Origin: Bacillota bacterium
GTDB lineage: Bacteria; Bacillota; Clostridia; Christensenellales; Aristaeellaceae
Length of the DNA stretch: 64,000 bases
Direction of reading: 5' to 3'
NCBI GenBank assembly: GCA_030057655.1
Contig: JASGUQ010000009.1
Location: 1 to 64,000, forward strand
The notes under the pieces were generated by a model. It was not told the DNA's origin. It did no database searches and saw nothing but the letters and a program-made list of their open reading frames with translations. Positions 42,297-50,613 of this stretch are shown piece by piece. The position numbers were made by a program, and so were the translations under genes. How positions within the stretch are numbered: position 1 is the stretch's first letter; every line of letters starts with the position of its first letter.

Positions 42297-43088
42297 ATGA
42301 GCAAAATTACGCAATTACATACCGTTCTGGAGCAAATCCAGGACGGCAGCATGATTGCCCTGGGGGGCAACGTGATGTACAGAAGCCCGGTGGGCGTGGC
42401 AAAAGCGCTGGCAAAGGTCGGCAAAAAGAACCTGCACCTTGTCAAAACAGCCATGGCCATGGAGGCGGATCTGCTGTGCGGCACGGGCAGTGTGTCAACC
42501 GTATCCGCCGGCTTTGTAGGCTATGAAACGCAGTATGGCCTGTGCGCGTTCTACCGCAAAGGGGTGGAAAGCGGGGCTGTTCAGGCCCAGGAACATGCCT
42601 GCTACAGCGTGATTACCGCGCTGCGCGCATCCGCTTATGGCGTGCCTTTCCTGCCCATCCGGGGCTTCAACGGCAGCGATCTGGTGGATGCCATCGGCTT
42701 TAAAACGGTAAAAGATCCCTACACCGGGGAGGAACTGCTTGCCATTGCCGCCATGCGGCCGGATGTCGGCGTCCTGCACGTGCAAAAGGCAGACCGTTTC
42801 GGCAACTGCGAGATCATCGGCTCCCAGTATGAGGATCAGACCATCGCCCGGGCAGCCAAAAAGCTGCTGATTACCTGCGAGGAAATTGTGCCGGATGATT
42901 ATTTCGGCGCCCACAAAAAGGCGGATTTGTCCGGCGTGACGGTCACCTGGGTGGTGCAGCTGAAGAACGGCGCCGCCCCCGGCGCCTGCCCCGGATATTA
43001 CGACATCGACCATGAAACCATGCAGCGCTTCAAAACCCTGAAGACGCCGGAGCAGCTCAAGGCTTATCTGGAGGAGGGTGAATCATGA
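42297..43088 (+). CDS. CoA-transferase family subunit A
   Basis: A 263-residue protein of the class I CoA-transferase fold (GctA/IpdA-like). It has GSMIALGGN near the N-terminus, VGYETQYGLCAFYRKGVESG, LPIRGFNGSDLV and DAIGFKTVKDPYTGEEL, which are those of the glutaconate CoA-transferase alpha group. The ATG at 42297 with GAGG six bases before is preferred over 42285. It overlaps subunit B by four bases, as is usual for the heterodimer. The substrate might be an acyl-CoA from the operon, but see the missing Glu in subunit B. Confidence 0.85.
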   Translation: MSKITQLHTVLEQIQDGSMIALGGNVMYRSPVGVAKALAKVGKKNLHLVKTAMAMEADLLCGTGSVSTVSAGFVGYETQYGLCAFYRKGVESGAVQAQEHACYSVITALRASAYGVPFLPIRGFNGSDLVDAIGFKTVKDPYTGEELLAIAAMRPDVGVLHVQKADRFGNCEIIGSQYEDQTIARAAKKLLITCEEIVPDDYFGAHKKADLSGVTVTWVVQLKNGAAPGACPGYYDIDHETMQRFKTLKTPEQLKAYLEEGES

Positions 43089-43804
43089 GCCAGTACAAAC
43101 CAAGCGATCTGTTGACCATATCCATTGCCCGGGCCCTGAAAGGCGCGGAAAACTGCTTCCACGGCGTGGCCTCCGGCATCCCCTGCATTGCCATCATGCT
43201 GTCCCGGCGCCTGCACAACCCGGATTTGGTGTATTTAAACATCACCGGCGGCGTGAACGTTGACCGCGAGATCTGTGAAGTATCGACGGATGGCAACAGT
43301 CTTTATGAGGACAGCCGCAGTTCCTTTGGCCTGACGGATATCTTTGACCTGGCGGCCCGCGGCGGGCTGGATGTGGCCTTCCTCTCCGGCGGGCAGGTCG
43401 ACCAGGGGGGCAGGGTTAACAACTCCGTCATCGGCCCCTTCCGGCAGCCCAAGGTCAAACTGCCTGGCGGCGCCGGCAGCGCCGTGCTCATCCCTAACAC
43501 CAAGCGCGCCTTTGTATGGAAATCCAAGCATGAAAAGCGCGGCCTGGTAGAGAGGGTGGATTTCATCACCAGCCAGGGCAACGTCAAATATGTGTTTACC
43601 CCCCTGTGCACCTTTGAAATGGTGGACGGCAGCCTGCAGGTGAAAGAGCGCATGCCCGGGGTCAGCTTTGAAACCATCCAGGAAAACACCGGCTTTGCCG
43701 TAGAAGACAACGGCGCTCCGGAAATGGCGCCTCCCACGCTTGAAGAGCTCAGGATGCTGGACGAGATCGATCCCCAAGGCTTCAGAGATTTGGAAACCAG
43801 ATAA
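43085..43804 (+). CDS. CoA-transferase family subunit B lacking the usual catalytic Glu
   Basis: A 239-residue partner of the gene before. It aligns with glutaconate CoA-transferase beta along FLSGGQVDQGGRVNNSVIG and PKVKLPGGAGSAV. In that enzyme the catalytic Glu sits in an ESG after the second strand; the aligned place here reads YLNITGGVN, without Glu. IpdAB-type ring-cleaving hydrolases and related proteins also lack it. This pair may therefore be a hydrolase or lyase on a CoA thioester instead of a transferase. The alignment is by eye. Confidence 0.8.
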   Translation: MSQYKPSDLLTISIARALKGAENCFHGVASGIPCIAIMLSRRLHNPDLVYLNITGGVNVDREICEVSTDGNSLYEDSRSSFGLTDIFDLAARGGLDVAFLSGGQVDQGGRVNNSVIGPFRQPKVKLPGGAGSAVLIPNTKRAFVWKSKHEKRGLVERVDFITSQGNVKYVFTPLCTFEMVDGSLQVKERMPGVSFETIQENTGFAVEDNGAPEMAPPTLEELRMLDEIDPQGFRDLETR

Positions 43805-44196
43805 TTCTCAATCTTTTGTGTAATTTAATATACAAGAATTCTCAATTGGATTTTTGTTGAAACAAACCGCGGCCTACGAAATAAAGTATGCCGTGGTTCT
43901 CTTTGATGATGTTGGTATTTTAGGATAACCGTAATATGTTTTTTCTGCTGCTATGAGCAGGAAGATGTTATGGCGCTGGATGAGGGGGGAATGAGCCTTT
44001 CGTATATATTTATCATGCAATGAATCAGACCGCAGAGGAGAAGGCGGCAACATCCTGAAACCCATCAGCAATGCAAAACAATACAGAAAAAATGCGTAAT
44101 ATACGAAATCTTCTGTATACAGAGCGGATTTCTTGTGATAACATCCTTCAATATCAAGGTGTGCATTCATTCACACCCAAAACAGGAGGTATTGTC
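43805..44196. other. Intergenic region before livK
   Basis: About 390 bases. Apart from the hairpin at 43866 I see an inverted repeat TATAC / GTATA spaced by ten bases near 44100 that might be an operator. No convincing promoter, riboswitch or gene is visible; the 98-codon minus-strand frame at 43874-44170 has no ribosome-binding site and is not called. Confidence 0.45.
43866..43906 (+). terminator. Terminator-like hairpin after the CoA-transferase genes
   Basis: AACCGCGGC / GCCGTGGTT (one G-T pair) with a 16-base loop, followed by CTCTTT. Confidence 0.55.
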
Positions 44197-45363
44197 ATGA
44201 ACTGGAGAAGGCTGCTCGGATTATTGTGCGCGGTTATGTTGCTGTTGTCCGCCGTACCGGTCATGGCGGAGGATCCCATCCGGATCGGCTGGATTGGGTC
44301 GCTTACCGGTGACTCCGCGGTGTTTGGCGTCAATGAAAGCAGCATGATCAAGATGCTGGTGGAAGAGACCAATGCCGCAGGCGGCATCTTGGGCCGCCAG
44401 GTGGAGCTGTTCACCTACGACACCAAGGGCGACGCAAACGAAGCCATCAATGCGACGCGCCGCATCATCGCGCAGGACAAGGTGTGCGCGATCCTGGGGC
44501 CAAACGCGTCCGGCCAGTGCATCGCCATTGCGAGCGTGCTGGAGCAAATGAAGGTGGCGGATATTTCCACCGTCGCCACCAACCCGAAGGTAACCCTGAA
44601 CTATGACGAGGCGACGGGCGAGTTCACCACCGTCAAGCCTTACAACTTCCGCATCTGCTTCACCGACCCCTACCAGGGCGCCATTGCCGCCGGCTTTGCT
44701 TTTGACGAGCTCAAGGCCACCAAGGCCGCCATCTTCTATGATGTGTCGGATGATTATTCTTCCGGGCTCACCCAGTTCTTTGAACAAGTGTTTGCCGACA
44801 AGGGCGGCGAGATCGTGGCCAAGGAAGCCTTTAAGAGCGAGGACGTGGAGTTCAAGGCGCAGTTGACCAACATCCTGGCGGCCAACCCTGACGTGCTTTT
44901 CCTGCCCTGCTACTACAAGCAGGCGGCGCTCATCGCCAAGCAGGCGCGCGAGCTGGGCATCACGGCTGTGCTGCTGGGCGGCGACGGCTGGCCCTCCGAC
45001 CAGTTGTTCGTCATGGCCAAGGAGGCCCTCCAGGGCGCCTATTTCGTCAATCATCTGGATGTCAATGACCCGGCCTTTGCGGAGCTGAAAACCAAGTTTG
45101 AAACCAAGTACAACATTCCCCTTGACCTGAACGGCTTCATGGCGCACGATGCGTATTTAACGCTGGTCGCCGCCATCGAAAAGGCCGGCACGGACGACAG
45201 CCAGGCCATTGCCGACGCGCTGACGGAAATAACCGTGCAGGGCTTGACCGGCACCATCAAACTGTCCAAGGATGACCACAACCCCATCGGCAAGGAAGGT
45301 TCCATCACCAAGATTGCCGGGGATGGCTATGAGTTTGTCATGAAGTACGGCCTGGGCCAATAA
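44197..45363 (+). CDS. livK: Branched-chain amino-acid-type ABC transporter, binding protein
   Basis: A 388-residue exported binding protein of the Leu/Ile/Val (type I fold) family. A signal peptide covers residues 1 to about 24 (cut near PVMA-ED) without a lipobox. IRIGWIGSLTGDSAVFG, GGILGRQVEL and GPNASGQCIA mark the first lobe; YYKQAALIAKQARELG and GGDGWPSD the second. AGGAGG precedes the ATG at 44197; the frame starting at 44071 extends too far. Homologues bind branched-chain amino acids, but some bind urea, amides or aromatic acids, so the ligand is open. The terminal gene of the row is a glutamine synthetase, which suggests a nitrogen source. Confidence 0.9.
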   Translation: MNWRRLLGLLCAVMLLLSAVPVMAEDPIRIGWIGSLTGDSAVFGVNESSMIKMLVEETNAAGGILGRQVELFTYDTKGDANEAINATRRIIAQDKVCAILGPNASGQCIAIASVLEQMKVADISTVATNPKVTLNYDEATGEFTTVKPYNFRICFTDPYQGAIAAGFAFDELKATKAAIFYDVSDDYSSGLTQFFEQVFADKGGEIVAKEAFKSEDVEFKAQLTNILAANPDVLFLPCYYKQAALIAKQARELGITAVLLGGDGWPSDQLFVMAKEALQGAYFVNHLDVNDPAFAELKTKFETKYNIPLDLNGFMAHDAYLTLVAAIEKAGTDDSQAIADALTEITVQGLTGTIKLSKDDHNPIGKEGSITKIAGDGYEFVMKYGLGQ

Positions 45364-45379
45364 TTTTGATGCGATCCAT

Positions 45380-45406
45380 AACGCGGAGGCGCTCTGCCTC
45401 CGCGTT
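45380..45406 (+). terminator. Stem-loop after livK
   Basis: Perfect 11-bp stem AACGCGGAGGC / GCCTCCGCGTT, loop of five, without a T-run. More likely an mRNA-end stabiliser that lets the binding protein exceed the membrane parts than a full terminator. Confidence 0.6.
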
Positions 45407-45524
45407 ATGATATAATCAAGAAGAGTAATCCTTTGTCCGGCGCGTTGCTGGCGGGTGTAGTTGTTTTGGCTGCGCCTTACCGGGACAGAAGGGGGCGATT
45501 GAAACGGAACAATTCCTGCAGCAA

Positions 45525-46382
45525 ATGATCAACGGCTTGTCGCTGGGCAGCGTCTACGCGCTCATGGCGGTTGGTTATTCCCTTGTTTATTCCATCATGA
45601 ATTTCTCCAATTTCGCGCATGGCGGCGTGATCATGGTGGGCGCGTACATCGGCTATTTCGCGATGACGGCCGCAAACCTGCCTTTCTGGCTGGCTTTTGT
45701 GTTGTGCGGCGTTGGCGCGGGCCTTTTGGCGGTATTGCTGGAACTGCTCGTCTATACGCCCCTTCGAAACCGCAACGCCCCTTTTCTTTATTACATCATT
45801 TCCGCGATGGGCGCTTCCATCTTTCTGGAGAATTTTGTCATCGCCACCATCGGGCCGACCTACCGGACCTATCCGCAGGTCTTTTCGACCGAGCCGTTCC
45901 GCTTGGGCGCTTTATCGTTAAGCCGGATTGACCTGATGATTATTGCCGTGGCCGCGGTCGGGCTGGTCGCCCTGGTCATCATCATTGACAAGACCAAGAT
46001 TGGCCTTGGCATCCGGGCAAGCTCGTTTTCCATCAAGGCCAGCCAGCTGATGGGCGTCAACGTGAACGTCACCATTTTTATTGTGTTCCTGCTGGGCGGC
46101 ATCCTGGCGGGTTTCGCCGGCATGCTCTTTGGCATGAAGTACACCGTTTACCCCACGATTGGCGCCATCACCACCAAGTCCTTTGTGGCGGCGGTTTTCG
46201 GCGGGCTTGGAAGCCTGCCGGGCGCGATCATCGGAAGCGTCCTTTTGGGCGTGATCGAGGTGCTTGTCAGCGGATACCTTTCTTCCAATTTCCGTGACCT
46301 GATCGCGTTTGTGATTCTCATCGGCATCCTGATCGTCAAGCCCACAGGCCTGATGGGCAAGACAAGCGAAGACAAGGCATAG
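45525..46382 (+). CDS. livH: Branched-chain amino-acid ABC transporter permease
   Basis: A membrane permease of about 285 residues with eight or so segments; NGLSLGSVYALMAVGYSLVY at the N-terminus and the conserved FGGLGSLPGAIIGSVLLG near the end. Start uncertain: the first in-frame ATG is at 45525, but the codons just before it read ETEQFLQQ, the typical LivH N-terminus, and AAGGGGG lies farther upstream near 45488. No ATG, GTG or TTG is in frame there, so either a rare start codon is used or the N-terminus is shortened. Partner of livM. Confidence 0.9.
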   Translation: MINGLSLGSVYALMAVGYSLVYSIMNFSNFAHGGVIMVGAYIGYFAMTAANLPFWLAFVLCGVGAGLLAVLLELLVYTPLRNRNAPFLYYIISAMGASIFLENFVIATIGPTYRTYPQVFSTEPFRLGALSLSRIDLMIIAVAAVGLVALVIIIDKTKIGLGIRASSFSIKASQLMGVNVNVTIFIVFLLGGILAGFAGMLFGMKYTVYPTIGAITTKSFVAAVFGGLGSLPGAIIGSVLLGVIEVLVSGYLSSNFRDLIAFVILIGILIVKPTGLMGKTSEDKA

Positions 46383-46393
46383 GGAGGCTTCAG

Positions 46394-47311
46394 ATGAGCT
46401 GGTATTATATTGAAGGCATCCTGATCCAGTGCGGTTACGTGCTGATGGTGGTGCTTGGCCTGTCCCTCCTGACCGGGTTTGCCGGCCTGTTTTCCTTCGG
46501 CCACGCGGGCTTCATGGCCATTGGGGCCTATATGGCCGCCATTGGCACAGCCAAATGGGGCCTGCCCTTTTTCCCTGCGCTGCTCATGGGCGGCGCCGCG
46601 GCGGGTGTGGTGGGCGCTGGCCTTGGCTCAATGACGCTGAACCTGAAGGGGGACTATTTTTGTATCGCCACGCTTGGCTTTGGCGAAGCCGTCCGATTGA
46701 TATTGGAGAATTGGGAATATGTCGGCGGTGCGCGCGGCGTCTCCGGCATCCCCTGGGAAACCAACCTCAACTCGGTCCTGATCGCCTGTGTTGTGGGGAC
46801 TTTGGCGCTCATGGCGCTCATCCGCTCTCGCCATGGCCGAAACATCATCGCCATACGTGAAGATGAACTGGCTGCGCAGATGAGCGGCATCAACACCTTC
46901 CGCTACAAGATGATCGCGCTGATCATCAGCGCCGTGTACGCGGGCATCGGCGGCGGCCTGCTTGCCCATTATATGACCTATATCCAGCCCAAGATGTTCC
47001 AGATGGTCAAATCGACCGAATACACGATCATCGTTATTTTTGGCGGCATGGGCTCCGTCACGGGCAGCATCATCGGCACATTGATCCTGACTTTCCTGCC
47101 TGAAATGCTGCGTTCGCTTGACAACTGGCGCCTGGTCATCTACGGCCTGGCCGTCATCTTTATCATGGTCATCCGTCCCCGCGGCCTGATGGGCGGCATG
47201 GAGCTGAGCGATATTTTCCGCCTTCCCGCTCGCAGGCGCGCTGCCAGGATGGCTGCGGAACGCATCAAAAGCATGGAGGACGCAGGTGCCGGGAAGGAGG
47301 CGCAGCGATGA
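46394..47311 (+). CDS. livM: Branched-chain amino-acid ABC transporter permease
   Basis: A 305-residue second permease with about eight membrane segments. FSFGHAGFMAIGAYMAA (residues about 34-50) and GDYFCIATLGFGEAVRL are family hallmarks, as is YIQPKMFQMVKSTEYTIIVI before FGGMGSVTGSIIG. GGAGG precedes the ATG; livG starts at the overlapping stop. It makes the channel with LivH. Confidence 0.93.
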   Translation: MSWYYIEGILIQCGYVLMVVLGLSLLTGFAGLFSFGHAGFMAIGAYMAAIGTAKWGLPFFPALLMGGAAAGVVGAGLGSMTLNLKGDYFCIATLGFGEAVRLILENWEYVGGARGVSGIPWETNLNSVLIACVVGTLALMALIRSRHGRNIIAIREDELAAQMSGINTFRYKMIALIISAVYAGIGGGLLAHYMTYIQPKMFQMVKSTEYTIIVIFGGMGSVTGSIIGTLILTFLPEMLRSLDNWRLVIYGLAVIFIMVIRPRGLMGGMELSDIFRLPARRRAARMAAERIKSMEDAGAGKEAQR

Positions 47312-48147
47312 AAAGCGGGGGAAAGGAAGTCCTGAAGCTTGAACACGCCACCAAACAGTTTGGCGGGCTGACCGCTGTTGACGATGTGACCTTCACCATC
47401 CGCGAGGGCGAGATCTTTGGCCTCATCGGGCCAAACGGCGCCGGCAAAACCACCATTTTTAACCTGATCAACGGCGTGTACGCTTTAAGCGGCGGAAAGA
47501 TCCTGTTTGACGGGAAGACCATCGCTGAAGGAGCGGCAGAGGGCAGGAAAGCGCTTCAGCTAAAGCCCTTTCAAATCGCGCAGATGGGGATCACGCGTAC
47601 CTTTCAAAACATCCGCCTCTTTAAAAACCTGTCCGTCTATGATAACGTGCTCATCGCCTGCCACCGCAGCGCCAATTACAGCCTGTTTGAGCCGCTTTTG
47701 CGCCTCAAAGGAACGCGCTTTTCAAAACAGGAGAAGGCCCTGAAGCATAAGGCGGAGGACTTGCTTGACCTGATGGGGCTCACGTTCTACCGCGATGTGA
47801 TCTCCGTTAACCTCCCTTACGGTCTGCAGCGCAAACTGGAAATTGCGCGCGCGCTGGCGCTTGATCCCAAACTGCTGCTGCTGGACGAGCCCGCGGCCGG
47901 CATGAACCCGGAGGAAACGGACAGCCTTATGCAGATGATCCGTTCCATCCGCGACAAGTTTGATCTGACGGTGCTGATTATCGAGCACCACATGGATCTG
48001 ATCATGGGCGTCTGCGACAGGATACACGTGCTCAATTTCGGTAAGTCCCTTGCGGAGGGCACGCCCAGTCAGGTTCAAAGCAGCCCCGCTGTGATTGAAG
48101 CCTACCTGGGCGCGCAGGATGGCTGTGTGAAGGAAGGTGAGCGGTGA
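47308..48147 (+). CDS. livG: Branched-chain amino-acid ABC transporter ATP-binding protein
   Basis: A 279-residue ATPase. Walker A GPNGAGKTT (about residues 45-53), the Q-loop GITRTFQNIRLF, an LSYGxQ-type signature replaced by LPYGLQRKLEIARAL, and Walker B LLLDEPAAGMNPEE. All fit LivG. It works with LivF on the cytoplasmic face. Overlaps livM by four bases. Confidence 0.94.
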   Translation: MKSGGKEVLKLEHATKQFGGLTAVDDVTFTIREGEIFGLIGPNGAGKTTIFNLINGVYALSGGKILFDGKTIAEGAAEGRKALQLKPFQIAQMGITRTFQNIRLFKNLSVYDNVLIACHRSANYSLFEPLLRLKGTRFSKQEKALKHKAEDLLDLMGLTFYRDVISVNLPYGLQRKLEIARALALDPKLLLLDEPAAGMNPEETDSLMQMIRSIRDKFDLTVLIIEHHMDLIMGVCDRIHVLNFGKSLAEGTPSQVQSSPAVIEAYLGAQDGCVKEGER

Positions 48148-48890
48148 TGGGTGAAGCCTTGTTAAGAACAGACAAATTAAGCGTCTCCTTCGGCGGCATC
48201 CACGCGCTGCGGGAAACAAACATAGAAATAAATCCCGGCGAGATCGTGGCCATCATCGGCTCCAACGGCGCGGGCAAGTCGTCCATGATGAACGCCATTT
48301 CGGGCGTCGTTAAATACTCGGGTGAGATTGAGTTCAAGGGCCGGCCTTTGCCCAAACAGGCGCACAGGATCGTCTCTGCCGGCATCAGCCATGTGCCGGA
48401 AGGGCGGCTGATTTTTGCCAACCTGACCACCATGGAAAACCTGCGGATGGGCGCGTATCTTAGAAACGACGCGCGCGCCGTGGCCAAAACGCTGGAGCGC
48501 GTTCTGGACATGTTTCCAAGGCTGAAAGAGCGTGAAAACCAGATCGCGGGAACCCTGTCCGGGGGAGAACAGCAGATGCTGGCCATGGGGCGCGGGCTGA
48601 TGAGCGACCCTGAACTCCTCTTGCTGGACGAACCCTCTCTGGGGCTGGCCCCTATTCTTGTGGATACCATTTTTGATATAATCAAAGAGATCAAGCAGAT
48701 GGGCAAGACGATCCTCCTGGTGGAGCAAAACGCGTACAAAGCGCTGTCCGTCGCGGACCGCGCCTATGTTCTGACCCAGGGCCGGATCACCCTGGAGGGG
48801 CCTGCCTGCGATGTGATGACAAACCCGGTGGTCGTGGAAGCGTACCTGGGCAAAAAACGCAATAGACTCATACAAGACACAGCTGAATAG
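48147..48890 (+). CDS. livF: Branched-chain amino-acid ABC transporter ATP-binding protein
   Basis: A 247-residue ATPase with GSNGAGKSS (Walker A), GISHVPEGRLIFANLTTMEN (the LivF-specific region), LSGGEQQMLAMGRGL and LLLDEPSLGLAPILVD. The start at ATG 48147 overlaps the livG stop; a GTG three bases earlier is the alternative. It is followed after 16 bases by a glutamine synthetase gene with its own ribosome-binding site, so transcripts probably run through. Confidence 0.94.
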   Translation: MGEALLRTDKLSVSFGGIHALRETNIEINPGEIVAIIGSNGAGKSSMMNAISGVVKYSGEIEFKGRPLPKQAHRIVSAGISHVPEGRLIFANLTTMENLRMGAYLRNDARAVAKTLERVLDMFPRLKERENQIAGTLSGGEQQMLAMGRGLMSDPELLLLDEPSLGLAPILVDTIFDIIKEIKQMGKTILLVEQNAYKALSVADRAYVLTQGRITLEGPACDVMTNPVVVEAYLGKKRNRLIQDTAE

Positions 48891-48906
48891 CAAAGGGAGG
48901 ATTAAA

Positions 48907-50328
48907 ATGAAAACCATCCAGGAAATTCTCGCGTTCTGCCGTGAAAACCTCATCCAAATGGTTGATTTTAAGATGATCGATCTCCTTGGGCGCTGGCGGC
49001 ATCTGACCTTCCCGGTGGACAGGCTGACGGAAAACACGATGCGCTACGGCATCGGTTTTGACGGCTCCAACTACGGCTACGCCTCGGTCGAAAACAGCGA
49101 CATGGTCTTCATTCCCGATCTGGAAAGCGCCGTCATTGATCCCTTCGCGCAGGTCAAAACCTTATCCATGATGGGGGACGTGATGACGATTGGCGACAAG
49201 GAAAACAAGCCGTTTGACCAATACCCGCGCAATGTGGCGCTGCGCGCTGAGGAATACATGCGTTCCCTGGGGGTTGCGGATCAAATGATCTGCGGGCCGG
49301 AGTACGAGTTCTACCTGTTTGATTCCATGCGCTTTGAAACCCTCCCCAACAGGGTGTTTTATGAAGTGGACGCCGAAAACGCGGAGTGGAACTCCGGCCA
49401 GTTTCCTTCGGGTTACATCGTTCCGCACAAGGGAAACTACCACCTGGCACCGCCGCATGACACGAACCTGGATCTGAGAAGCCAAATGTGCCTTCTGATG
49501 GAGGAATGGGGGGTCAAGGTCAAATACCATCACACCGAAGTCGGCGGCTGCGGCCAGCAGGAGATCGAGGTGGAATACGATAGCATGACGCGCACGGCAG
49601 ACAAGGCCATGATCGCCAAGTACATTATTAAGAACGCCGCCGTCCAGGCAGGGAAGACGGCGACCCTGATGCCCAAGCCTGTCAGGGGCGAAGCAGGCAG
49701 CGGCATGCATGTCCATATGCAGCTGTTTAAGGACGGCAGCAACCTTTTCTACAGCGAAAACGGTTACTCACATCTGAGCGACACCGCGCTGTGGTTCATC
49801 GGCGGCATCCTGAAGCATGCATCCTCCTTATGCGGCATCACAAATCCCTCCACCAACTCCTACAAACGCCTGGTGCCGGGCTTTGAAGCGCCCGTCACCG
49901 TGGGCTACGCGACCGCCAACCGTTCCGCGGTCATCCGCATCCCGGCCTATGCCAAATCGCCCCAGGACAAGTGTTTTGAGCTGCGCAACCCCGACGCGAC
50001 CTGCAACATGTATTACGCATTGGCAGCCATCCTGATGGCGGGGCTTGACGGCGTTAAAAACCGCATTGATCCAAAGGCAAACGGCTGGGGTCCCTATGAC
50101 TTCAATTTGTTTGATCTTCCGGAAGAAGAGCGCAAAAAGATCGGCGGCCTGCCCAAGTCGCTTGGCGAAGCGCTGGACGCGCTTGAAAAAGACCATGCCT
50201 ACCTGACGGCAGGCGGCGTTTTCCCCGAGAGGCTCATTTCGCAATGGATCAAGCGCAAACGCGCTGAACTGGAAAGTGTGGAGCGCATGCCCCATCCCGC
50301 TGAATTCGCGCTGTACTATGACCTGTGA
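48907..50328 (+). CDS. Glutamine synthetase type I, long form without the adenylylation Tyr
   Basis: A 473-residue synthetase, longer than the product of 489-1811 and with the C-terminal architecture of the GSI-beta group. GPEYEFYLF, HTEVGGCGQQEIEVEY, GSGMHVHMQLF and NRSAVIRIPAYAKSP.DKCFELRNPDATCN give an intact active site. In enterobacterial GlnA the modified Tyr lies in NLYDLP; here that place reads NLFDLP (Phe402), so adenylylation at this residue is impossible. Residues before it (GWGPYDF) form a longer loop. It ends a row with livKHMGF, which suggests that it assimilates ammonia released from, or acts with, the imported compound. AAAGGGAGG precedes the ATG. Confidence 0.92.
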   Translation: MKTIQEILAFCRENLIQMVDFKMIDLLGRWRHLTFPVDRLTENTMRYGIGFDGSNYGYASVENSDMVFIPDLESAVIDPFAQVKTLSMMGDVMTIGDKENKPFDQYPRNVALRAEEYMRSLGVADQMICGPEYEFYLFDSMRFETLPNRVFYEVDAENAEWNSGQFPSGYIVPHKGNYHLAPPHDTNLDLRSQMCLLMEEWGVKVKYHHTEVGGCGQQEIEVEYDSMTRTADKAMIAKYIIKNAAVQAGKTATLMPKPVRGEAGSGMHVHMQLFKDGSNLFYSENGYSHLSDTALWFIGGILKHASSLCGITNPSTNSYKRLVPGFEAPVTVGYATANRSAVIRIPAYAKSPQDKCFELRNPDATCNMYYALAAILMAGLDGVKNRIDPKANGWGPYDFNLFDLPEEERKKIGGLPKSLGEALDALEKDHAYLTAGGVFPERLISQWIKRKRAELESVERMPHPAEFALYYDL

Positions 50329-50492
50329 CAGAGCTTACCTGAAATACTCTTGAACACCATCTATGATTTTTTGATTTTCATCAGTATAGGTGTTAAAAAC
50401 GATTCCCATATGACCGTCAGTTCCAAGGTCAATGAACTGATTGTCAACATGATGGGCGTCTCAAAAATATAATAGCAGATTTTCTCCCTTTC

Positions 50493-50521
50493 TTGACAAG
50501 GAAAGGCAGAAGCTTTATGAT
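50493..50521 (+). promoter_or_regulatory. Promoter of the second sugar importer
   Basis: TTGACA (50493-50498), 17-base spacer, TATGAT (50516-50521). Just downstream lie direct repeats AACCGTT (about 50525-50540) and TTAACCAT (about 50560-50590) that may bind a regulator. No regulator gene is adjacent. Confidence 0.8.
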
Positions 50522-50613
50522 AAAACCGTTTTAAACCGTTCTACATCATGATAGCCATTGTGTTAACCATGCGGCATTCTTTAACCATACAACCATAAAG
50601 GAAGGTGGGAGAT

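Noticed and set aside
43874-44170. 98-codon minus-strand frame before livK
   Set aside because: No start signal, overlaps a hairpin, and the hydrophobic stretch is short.
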